A stretch of DNA of 64,000 nt, from contig JAJDDB010000034.1 of the NCBI GenBank assembly GCA_029260575.1, positions 1 through 64,000 of the forward strand. Direction: 5' to 3'. Of this stretch, positions 1 through 7,122 are shown piece by piece. The DNA is from Phycisphaerales bacterium (GTDB lineage: Bacteria; Planctomycetota; Phycisphaerae; Phycisphaerales; SM1A02). The position numbers were made by a program, and so were the translations under genes. The notes beneath the pieces were generated by a model, which was not told where the DNA came from, made no database searches, and saw only the letters and a list, made by a program, of their open reading frames with translations. The stretch's first letter is position 1. The number at the start of each line of letters is the position of its first letter.

Positions 1-656
1 GCGGCGCGCACCTGCGGGCGCTCGACGGCCTGCGGATGGGGGCGGACCCCGCCCACGGCCTCTTCGTCGGGAACGAGTTCCTGCAGCCCGGGATGGGCTT
101 CACGGTTCGCTTTCCTTCGGGCTGGGAGACGGCGAATGCGCGGGACTTCGTCGCCGCACGGTCGAAGACCGCCCTGATCCTGGTGGCGCTCGCCGGCGAG
201 GGACCCGACCCGATGCAGGTCGCTCGCGAGGTCCAGGATCGGGACGAGGTCGATCTGAAGCTGCGCTCGTCTCCCGTCGGTTCGCTCCCCGCCGTCCGCG
301 GCGAGGCCAAGGCCCGGATGGAGGGACGCCCCGCGATGCTCGACGTCGTGTGGGTCGCGCACGGCGGGTTGATCTACCAGGTCCTCGGAGTCTCGACCTC
401 GGGCGAGTCCGAGCGCGCCGCGGTCCTCGCGGCCATCGAGACCTTCCGGCCCATCACCAAGGCCGATCGCTCACGAATCCGCGTCGAGCGGCTCCGGATC
501 CGCACGGCACGGTCCGGCGAGACGATGGCGTCGCTCGCGGCCAGAACGGGCAGCCGCTGGACCGCGCGTGAGCTGGAAGTCTTGAACGGCGTGTCGCCCG
601 GGGCGCCGTTGTCGTCCGGCCAATCGGTGAAGATCGTGCGCCAGGAGCGGTACTGA
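1..656 (+). CDS. C-terminal part of an M48-family (BepA/YfgC-like) metalloprotease, 5' truncated
   Basis: The reading frame is open from the window edge (codons start at base 3), so the N-terminal catalytic domain with HExxH is missing. What remains begins H-L-R-A-L-D-G-L-R-M-G, then a stretch resembling the segment that follows the peptidase domain in soluble M48 proteases (F-L-x-P-G-M-G-F-T-V-R-F-P-S-G-W), and ends in a LysM-like domain (S-G-E-T-M-A-S-L-A-A-R-T...L-x-S-G-Q-S-V-K-I-V). In the family these are periplasmic proteases or chaperones linked to outer-membrane protein assembly. The gene is extremely GC-rich, unlike nearly everything after base ~1180. It converges on the ABC ATPase with only 4 bp between the stop codons. 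Family assignment rests on the tail only. Confidence 0.55.
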   Translation, partial: GAHLRALDGLRMGADPAHGLFVGNEFLQPGMGFTVRFPSGWETANARDFVAARSKTALILVALAGEGPDPMQVAREVQDRDEVDLKLRSSPVGSLPAVRGEAKARMEGRPAMLDVVWVAHGGLIYQVLGVSTSGESERAAVLAAIETFRPITKADRSRIRVERLRIRTARSGETMASLAARTGSRWTARELEVLNGVSPGAPLSSGQSVKIVRQERY

Positions 657-660
657 GGCA

Positions 661-1677
661 CTACGGGTCGCGCCGCACCTCGGGACAGGCGACCAGCTGG
701 CCGTCGCCATGATCTTCGAGTGCCGGCACGTCGCGGGCGCAGCGTTCCACCGCGACCGGGCAGCGGGTGCGGAAGCTGCAACCCGATGGCTTGGCCATCG
801 GCGTGGGGATGTCCCCCTCGAGGCGAATCCGTTCGTCCCGGTTGGCGCGCGGGTCGGGCTGGGGGACGGCGGACAGGAGGGCCTTGGCGTAGGGGTGCTT
901 CGGCGACCGGTAGACCTGGTCCGCGTCGCCGAGCTCGGCGATGTCTCCCAGATACATCACGGCGATCCGGTCGGAGACGTGATGCACGACGCTCAGGTCG
1001 TGTGCGATGAACATGTAGGTCAGCCCGAACTCGTGCTGGAGCTCCTGCATGAGGTTCACGACCTGGGCCTGGACGGACACGTCGAGTGCGCTCACCGGCT
1101 CGTCCGCGATGATCAGCTTCGGGCGGGTCGCGAGAGCGCGTGCGATGCCGATGCGCTGGCGCTGGCCGCCGGAGAATTCATGCGGAAATCGCGTCGCAGC
1201 ATCAGCCCACAGACCGCATTGTTCGAGCAATAGCACAACCTGATCGCGAACGGTTTTTCGGGTGGCAAGGCCATGCACAAGCAGCGGCTCGCCGACGATT
1301 GTTCCAACGCGCAGGCGCGGGTTCAAAGAACCGACCGGATCCTGAAAAATGATCTGCAAACGCTGCCGAATGTCTTTCATGCGAGTTCGAGACAATTCGA
1401 ACAGGTTCAAACCCTCAAAGAGCACTTCGCCGCTGGTCGGTGTAATGAGCCGGAGAATCATTCGCGCCAGTGTGCTCTTGCCGCAGCCGGATTCGCCGAC
1501 GAGCCCAAGTGTGCTTCCGGGAGTAATCGTGAAACTGACATTGTCGACTGCAGCAAAGCTGTCGCCAGATCGCAGCAATCGGCCGGCAAGCGTGTAGCGC
1601 TTGGTGAGTCGGCGCACCTCGAGAATGGGAATCGTGATGTCGGCTGCGCTAGTCATGGCGTGCATATCGTACAACAC
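661..1677 (-). CDS. Oligopeptide/dipeptide ABC transporter ATP-binding protein (OppF/DppF type), possibly chimeric
   Basis: 338 aa with all ABC-ATPase motifs: Walker A G-E-S-G-C-G-K-S-T (61-69), Q-loop F-Q-D-P (111-114), signature S-G-G-Q-R-Q-R-I-G (169-177), Walker B L-I-I-A-D-E-P (188-194) and switch His in I-A-H-D-L. The C-terminal oligo_HPY-type domain carries the H-P-Y-A-K-A-L-L-S-A-V-P signature and a C-S-F-R-T-R-C-P cluster. It would energise peptide uptake at the inner membrane, but no permease or binding-protein gene is present. Codon usage changes abruptly at the signature motif: residues ~1-168 use mixed codons like the rest of the window, while residues ~169-338 use almost only G/C-ending codons. 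The protein still reads as a complete family member. Start could be residue 5 or 8. Confidence 0.8.
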   Translation of the reverse strand: MLYDMHAMTSAADITIPILEVRRLTKRYTLAGRLLRSGDSFAAVDNVSFTITPGSTLGLVGESGCGKSTLARMILRLITPTSGEVLFEGLNLFELSRTRMKDIRQRLQIIFQDPVGSLNPRLRVGTIVGEPLLVHGLATRKTVRDQVVLLLEQCGLWADAATRFPHEFSGGQRQRIGIARALATRPKLIIADEPVSALDVSVQAQVVNLMQELQHEFGLTYMFIAHDLSVVHHVSDRIAVMYLGDIAELGDADQVYRSPKHPYAKALLSAVPQPDPRANRDERIRLEGDIPTPMAKPSGCSFRTRCPVAVERCARDVPALEDHGDGQLVACPEVRRDP

Positions 1678-1704
1678 GAAAGCATGCAGCGGTTGCGATG
1701 GTGC

Positions 1705-3213
1705 TTATGGACGATCAAGCCGCAAGTTTATGATCGTTGCGTTTCCGTTCGGAAGCACGGCAGTTGCGCGCAAGCCGACCGTTGTGCTCAGGTTGAATTG
1801 GCGCAGCACACCCAGGAACTCATCGACATCCGAGACGTTGAAATCCTGCACGGATGTAATCACAGTTCCGGGATGAATGTCGTTCTGGAGATAGGAATTT
1901 TTCACGATATCTTCGATGAGCACGCCCTGATAAAACTCCTCGACGCCGTACTGGCGCGCGAGCGCTTCGGTCGCGGTCGCCATCTTTGCGATGCCAAGCT
2001 CGACAATGCGATCACTGGGTTGATCAATCGGAAGCCGCCCGCGGACGATGATCTCATTAAGGCGTTCAAGCGTGACATCGAATTCAATCGACGTGCCGGT
2101 GTTCTTGTCGTAGTTTGGCCGCCAGGCGCGCAGCACAATTGTTTCATCGGGCAACATTGAACTGATTTCAGATCGAAGTTGATCGGTGGTTTGAACGTCC
2201 TGCCCGTCAACCTCGATAATGATGTCGCCAACTCGTATGCCGGCGCGGTCAGCGGGGCTGTCGGTGACGACTTCAAAGACGCGTACGCCCTGACCGACGA
2301 ATCCCATACGGTTGAGATCCTGCATCTGCGTCGTACTGATCGGGCGCGGCTCGACGCCCAGGTAGCCCTTGAACACGACGCCGTCATTGTCGATGAGTTG
2401 GGTGACGACGGGCTCAATCATGTTCATGGGAATGGCCAGGCCGATGCCTGCGAATTGACCTTCATCAAGCGCGCTGTCGCGCTGCGTTGCGATTGCGGTG
2501 TTCATACCGATGACTTCACCACGGTGATTGGTCAGCGGCCCGCCGGAGTTGCCGGGATTGATCGCAGCATCAACCTGAATGAAGTTCTCGTAGCCGACAG
2601 AACGCCCGAGTGGGCTGCGGATCACGCCGACAGATCGTCCCTTGCCGGAGACGACGCCGGAAGACATTGAAAACCGAAAGTCAAATGGAGAACCGAACGC
2701 GAAGACAAGATCACCCTGCTGCACGTCATACGTTCGATCTACCCGCGCGGAGGGGAAGAGCCTTCCGGGATCAATCTTGAGCACCGCAATATCCGTGAGA
2801 TCGTCGTATCCGACAATTGTCGCTGGCCGCAACTCGCCGTTGTGAAGTTGCACATCTATGTCTGTTGCCCCTTGCACCACGTGGTAGTTGGTAACAATGT
2901 GTCCGGTCTCGTCCCAGACCCATCCGGAGCCGGTTGAAAGCTGCGGGCGTTGCACACCGCGCTCAAGAGTGACGCGTTTTTCGGCACTGATATGCACGAC
3001 AGTTGGTTCGACTGCCTGGGCAACATCGCGGTAGGCCTGATTAAGTTGCTCTAGGATGGCCGTGGAATCCTTGAGGCGTGAGCTTGCACGAACGATTCGG
3101 GCTTCTGTCTGCGCGTAGGTGAGCTTGCGGACCGCAAGGGGGCCGACCGCCAGAACGACGATTGCAGTGACAAGAACGATCAAACTGGGGCCGTACGCAC
3201 TGAATCGACGCAT
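1705..3213 (-). CDS. HtrA/DegP-type serine protease with PDZ domains
   Basis: The start at 3213 follows a strong GGAGGAG; a longer reading frame to 3285 lacks one. 502 aa. Residues 1-34 are a signal anchor/signal peptide. The chymotrypsin-like domain has the full triad: His111 (T-N-Y-H-V-V), Asp141 (L-T-D-I-A-V-L) and Ser223 (G-N-S-G-G-P). A PDZ domain follows at about 270-360 (G-Y-L-G-V-E...A-G-I-R-V-G-D-I-I), then a second PDZ-like segment near the C-terminus. The family acts in the periplasm on misfolded proteins. It lies downstream of panB on the same strand and upstream of the ABC ATPase with only 27 bp between. Family assignment is firm; the exact paralogue (DegP, DegQ or DegS) cannot be told. 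Confidence 0.9.
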   Translation of the reverse strand: MRRFSAYGPSLIVLVTAIVVLAVGPLAVRKLTYAQTEARIVRASSRLKDSTAILEQLNQAYRDVAQAVEPTVVHISAEKRVTLERGVQRPQLSTGSGWVWDETGHIVTNYHVVQGATDIDVQLHNGELRPATIVGYDDLTDIAVLKIDPGRLFPSARVDRTYDVQQGDLVFAFGSPFDFRFSMSSGVVSGKGRSVGVIRSPLGRSVGYENFIQVDAAINPGNSGGPLTNHRGEVIGMNTAIATQRDSALDEGQFAGIGLAIPMNMIEPVVTQLIDNDGVVFKGYLGVEPRPISTTQMQDLNRMGFVGQGVRVFEVVTDSPADRAGIRVGDIIIEVDGQDVQTTDQLRSEISSMLPDETIVLRAWRPNYDKNTGTSIEFDVTLERLNEIIVRGRLPIDQPSDRIVELGIAKMATATEALARQYGVEEFYQGVLIEDIVKNSYLQNDIHPGTVITSVQDFNVSDVDEFLGVLRQFNLSTTVGLRATAVLPNGNATIINLRLDRP

Positions 3214-3345
3214 GTTGCTCCTCCGATTTGTGGTCAGCAGGCTCTCAGAAATTAAGCCATGCTGGTATTCGGTTATTCGATCCAATGAGGCGATCGTTTC
3301 ATTGCGTGGCGAAATTCCACACGTCTTGGCAAACTTTGTGTGGGA

Positions 3346-4296
3346 TTAAAACTTACCCCGTTCAACATCAGGCATGTGATACGGGTGCTCACCCAAATCG
3401 CGGCGACGAACCATGTCGATCCATTGGACTGCAGTCGAACGTATGTCCTCGCCCATGCTTGCGATGGGGCTTGCGAAAGCGGGCTGGCGGTCGGTCAGGC
3501 CCAGCAGATCCTGCAGGACGACAATCTGGCCGTGGCAGGCAGGCCCCGCGCCGCAACCGATAACAGGAATCGAGGTGGCTTCGACGATGCGCTGGCTCAC
3601 CTCCGCGGGGGTGGCTTCCAGCAGCAGCATGACTGCTCCGGCTTCCTGGAAACGAACCGCATCTGCAACAAGCTGGCGGGCCGTCTCAGCAGTCTTGCCG
3701 GAGACACGATATCCGCCCAGCAGTTTACGCTGCTGAGGTTTCAGGCCGATGTGGGCGCACGCAGGTATTCCTGCTCGCGAAAGTTTTTCGAACAGTTCAG
3801 TGAACCGGCCGTCGACTTCAAGCTTGACGATGTCAGCGTTTGCTTCAGTCAGGAATCGTCCAGCATTGCGAACAGCCTCAGCGTCATCTGCCTGGTAGCT
3901 CAGGAACGGCATGTCCGCCATGACCAATGTGTTCGGAGCGCCGCGTTTGACTGCTGCGGTTATCGCCAGCATGAACTCAAGCGGCGCATGCACAGTGCTG
4001 TCGAACCCGAGAATGACCTCAGCAGCAGAATCGCCAGCAAGCAGCACCGGCACACCAGCTCGATCGAGCCAGCGGGCCGTGATGGCGTCGTACGCAGTCA
4101 GGGCTGCGAACGTCTCGCCTTGTTTCACCAGCCGCTGAATCGAAGCAATCGTCACAGGTTTGCGCGGCTGCTCGGCTTGTTCGCGATTGACACTGCCGTA
4201 CGGAGATTCAGTTCGATCATGGTCTGCATCAGAATGCGAATTCGATGCGGGAACCTCAACCGGTGGCCGATTCGTATTGATGCCGGGCGATGTCAT
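3346..4296 (-). CDS. panB: 3-methyl-2-oxobutanoate hydroxymethyltransferase (ketopantoate synthesis)
   Basis: 316 aa. It transfers a hydroxymethyl group from methylene-tetrahydrofolate to 2-oxoisovalerate, the first committed step to pantothenate and coenzyme A. Family motifs are visible in order: L-T-A-Y-D-A, G-D-S-A-A-E-V-I-L-G-F-D-S-T (Mg-binding Asp), M-A-D-M-P-F, V-K-L-E, H-I-G-L-K-P-Q, L-G-G-Y-R-V and a catalytic-region Glu in V-M-L-L-L-E. The usual C-D-G-Q near the end reads C-H-G-Q here. The N-terminus carries about 45 extra residues that are polar and not part of the fold. The true start may therefore be internal (V-T-I-A-S-I-Q), although no better ATG is seen. No panC or panD is adjacent. 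Confidence 0.9.
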   Translation of the reverse strand: MTSPGINTNRPPVEVPASNSHSDADHDRTESPYGSVNREQAEQPRKPVTIASIQRLVKQGETFAALTAYDAITARWLDRAGVPVLLAGDSAAEVILGFDSTVHAPLEFMLAITAAVKRGAPNTLVMADMPFLSYQADDAEAVRNAGRFLTEANADIVKLEVDGRFTELFEKLSRAGIPACAHIGLKPQQRKLLGGYRVSGKTAETARQLVADAVRFQEAGAVMLLLEATPAEVSQRIVEATSIPVIGCGAGPACHGQIVVLQDLLGLTDRQPAFASPIASMGEDIRSTAVQWIDMVRRRDLGEHPYHMPDVERGKF

Positions 4297-4353
4297 GGCA
4301 AAAGTGTAGCCGCTGGGCCGGAGACGGGTGTGAATTGGCTCGCCAGGGTGACC

Positions 4354-6966
4354 TTACCAGTACACAGGCTGCGCTTGGGACTTCTCCGCGACGTCGGGCA
4401 GTCCGCCGATGGCTTCAATTTGCTGTTCGCTGAGCACTTGTCGAAGGCGAAGCAGGGCCCGGCTGTTGGCTTCAGTTCGCTCAAACTGCAGGTGCTGCAG
4501 TGCATCCTGGTATTCCTGGTACTTGCGCCACTCATCAGTGTCGCCGCCCCAGTTCGGATCCGGAGCACTACGCGACAGCTCAAGCATGCGCTGGCAAATG
4601 TCTTCATGCACAGGGTTGTATTCAGCCTGCAGGTCAATCAGCGACATTTTCTGGTCGGCGGCGAGCGTTTCCAGCGAGAGCGCGGGTGTCAGGTAGTCAT
4701 GCACCGCGTCGCCGTCCTTATACACGCTCGGATACGCCAGCATGTTGTACCGTCGCCGGATTAAAGCAGTGTCTGCTGTGGTTGCTGCCTGAAGAACGCG
4801 ATCGAGTATTGCAGAGTTGATTTGCGCAAGTTGCTTGCGGGCTTCGGAGAGCTTCTGCTGCGCGCTGCCGATGGTCTTTTGGTATTCAGCCATCATTTTC
4901 GCATTGGCAGCACCGGCACCTTCATCTTCCTGCACTTCCTGCCAGCGGATGGTCCACATCTCCTGTGTGCGCTGGAAATCGATTGCGCGTGCGTAGCGCT
5001 TTTCAAACAGAGGCAACACGGTGTTTTCGTATTCGATCAACGCCGACTCAATTTCAGCTCGCGCTGCGTCATCCAGATCTTGTCGGGCAATGAATTCGAC
5101 CACATCGATCTGCGCTTCATGTGACGGGTTGCCCCAACCATAATTGTATGATTGCATGCCCTGCGTGTTGAGGCGCTGCCGCTTGCGCAGTTGCCGAACG
5201 CGCTCCAGCCGCGCGAGGCGCAATTCATCGGTGATGAGCAGTTGGGCATCATCAAGGAATTGTTTGTCAGCGTCAGCGATCGCCTGCATGGCAGCAGCAC
5301 GGCGCTCTGCTACTTCGTTTAGGCGTTGTTCTGCGGAGCGCGTATCCCGGGCAGCCTCTTCGTTTTCGCCGTCCCAGCGCCAGATTTTCGATTGGGCTTC
5401 AACGACCTGCTGCACCTGTTCCTGCTCGATAGTCTTCATCGTTTCCAGATACGTGTCAAACAGACCGCCGATGATCAGCTTCTGCTCTTCGGTGGCATTC
5501 AGCAGATCGTAGTAGATCGACAGGTCACGGCGGTTGATTCGAGCGGGCAGATACTGGTCGGGACTCTGTCCCAGGTATGCATACTCCTGAGCGTCGGCTT
5601 CTGCAACCTTCATTTCAGCAGCTTCTGCAGCAGCGCGAGTCTTGGCGAGCAGCTCGGCATTGTACGCCTCGCCGCCCTTGAGAGACTCCGTGCCGCGCGC
5701 AGCAAGGAGCTGAAACTGCTCATCATTGAGTACGTCTCGCAGACGCGTTTTCAAAGTCGTACCAATCTCCGTTGCTTTGACCTGAAGTTGCTGCATTTTC
5801 TCCTGATGCTTCTTCATCTTCTCCTGGTCAAAATCCATGACGTTGAACGAAACGCGGAATCGATCGGTCAGTTCGACCGCTTCTTCGACAAGACTGTCAA
5901 TCTCCTGCAGAGCCCGGCGAATGATTTCTGTTGCTGTCTCGCGTTGTTCGTCAGTGATGTTCGGCAGTTCGGCAACATGACGCAGGCTGTACGGCGTGGC
6001 GTACGTCATCGCGCCGATCGACGGATAGCCGCGCGCATAATACGAATTGCGCAGCAGCCGATATGTGTCCTCGTGTACAAGCCCCTTGAATGAGTGCACG
6101 GTTTCTCGGTTCGTGTCACGAATCTTGTGGACATCCGCCCGGCCTTTGGCGGTCAGCTCCATGAAAATCTGCTGAACCGTCTCGATGATCTTCTGCATCT
6201 GCTCTGGGTCGACATTTTCCATGTCTTCCATATCGCGCAGTTCCTGGAGGTCAAAGCCGGCTGCTTCGATGCTGTCGTATATGTCCAGCCACAGCGATGA
6301 CGCATCGTTGTGCAGGCGCGCCATCTTTGACGTGACATTGGATTCATAGCGGGCAATCAGAGGGTCGATCGCAGCCAGTTCCGATCGTGGAAGATCAAGA
6401 TCAGTGATAATCGCGCTGAGATCAATGAGCGGTGAGCCCATCGTCCACATCTGAATCATCTGACCCTGGGTATACGTCGAGCGATTGCGGGCCAGCCGAA
6501 CGCGCGGCATGTATGCGAGCTGATCCTCAGTGAGCATGGTCTGCATCTGGTCGAACAGGCGCGAATCCAGCGAGCGGATGCGCCCCTCCATGACGTTGAG
6601 CGTGCGCATCATGTCCTGAAGTTCATCGCGCTCGGGAATGTTGAACCCGCTCATCGATCGGGCTTCATCCAGGAAGTCTCGAATCTCGTTCTCGTACAGC
6701 GTGCGGTATGAGCGCTTGTATTCATCATGCATGGAGGTCACTGCAAGCTGCTGCTGATCGCTCAGATCAAGCTGTTGCATGTACCGCACGAGTTCGCCGG
6801 TGGTGATCGGCTGGGGCAGCATATCGGCTGCGCCCTGCGCGTCGGCCCGCACGGTCAGCAGACACGTGACGGCAATGCACAGGATCAGGAACCGGCGGGC
6901 AGTCTGACGGCTGCTCAGGCGTGCGCGCATTGACAACGATTTCCCACCAGTGATGTTTCGCAGCAT
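4354..6966 (-). CDS. Giant exported helical protein with duplicated LTxxQ-like (Spy/CpxP-type) modules, copy 1
   Basis: 870 aa from the ATG at 6966, which has GGAG 8 bp ahead. The N-terminus is a signal peptide (R-R-F-L-I-L-C-I-A-V-T...A-D-A-Q). The rest is charged, helical and coiled-coil-like. It has two halves that match each other: residues ~54 on (I-T-T-G-E-L-V-R-Y-M-Q-Q-L-D-L-S) and ~477 on (I-N-R-R-D-L-S-I-Y-Y-D-L-L-N-A-T). Each half holds L-T-E-D-Q-, N-D-E-Q- or S-E-Q-Q-type motifs of the kind seen in the Spy/CpxP periplasmic chaperones, followed by an R-x-R-x-x-R segment. The next gene upstream encodes a paralogue with the same layout. I infer a periplasmic role, perhaps protein or metal binding, but function is unknown. 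Confidence 0.75.
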   Translation of the reverse strand: MLRNITGGKSLSMRARLSSRQTARRFLILCIAVTCLLTVRADAQGAADMLPQPITTGELVRYMQQLDLSDQQQLAVTSMHDEYKRSYRTLYENEIRDFLDEARSMSGFNIPERDELQDMMRTLNVMEGRIRSLDSRLFDQMQTMLTEDQLAYMPRVRLARNRSTYTQGQMIQMWTMGSPLIDLSAIITDLDLPRSELAAIDPLIARYESNVTSKMARLHNDASSLWLDIYDSIEAAGFDLQELRDMEDMENVDPEQMQKIIETVQQIFMELTAKGRADVHKIRDTNRETVHSFKGLVHEDTYRLLRNSYYARGYPSIGAMTYATPYSLRHVAELPNITDEQRETATEIIRRALQEIDSLVEEAVELTDRFRVSFNVMDFDQEKMKKHQEKMQQLQVKATEIGTTLKTRLRDVLNDEQFQLLAARGTESLKGGEAYNAELLAKTRAAAEAAEMKVAEADAQEYAYLGQSPDQYLPARINRRDLSIYYDLLNATEEQKLIIGGLFDTYLETMKTIEQEQVQQVVEAQSKIWRWDGENEEAARDTRSAEQRLNEVAERRAAAMQAIADADKQFLDDAQLLITDELRLARLERVRQLRKRQRLNTQGMQSYNYGWGNPSHEAQIDVVEFIARQDLDDAARAEIESALIEYENTVLPLFEKRYARAIDFQRTQEMWTIRWQEVQEDEGAGAANAKMMAEYQKTIGSAQQKLSEARKQLAQINSAILDRVLQAATTADTALIRRRYNMLAYPSVYKDGDAVHDYLTPALSLETLAADQKMSLIDLQAEYNPVHEDICQRMLELSRSAPDPNWGGDTDEWRKYQEYQDALQHLQFERTEANSRALLRLRQVLSEQQIEAIGGLPDVAEKSQAQPVYW

Positions 6967-7122
6967 GAATGTGGCTCCTCGCCTAGTCCAGAAGTTAAAC
7001 ACGACACCATGAGCATCGCGCCCGAACGCGTGGTGTACCCACAGATATGGTTCGGAACGGCGACCGGGAGATTCTATGGCTGAAATGGGTTCAGGGTTCA
7101 GATTGCTGCGATTGTTCGTCTG

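Noticed and set aside
1273-2160. A 295-codon plus-strand frame over the ABC ATPase and HtrA genes
   Set aside because: Both genes on the other strand have complete catalytic motifs.
3340-4764. A 474-codon open frame on the plus strand opposite panB and the first LTxxQ gene
   Set aside because: It is antisense to panB, whose sequence is conserved, and has no ribosome site or family pattern.
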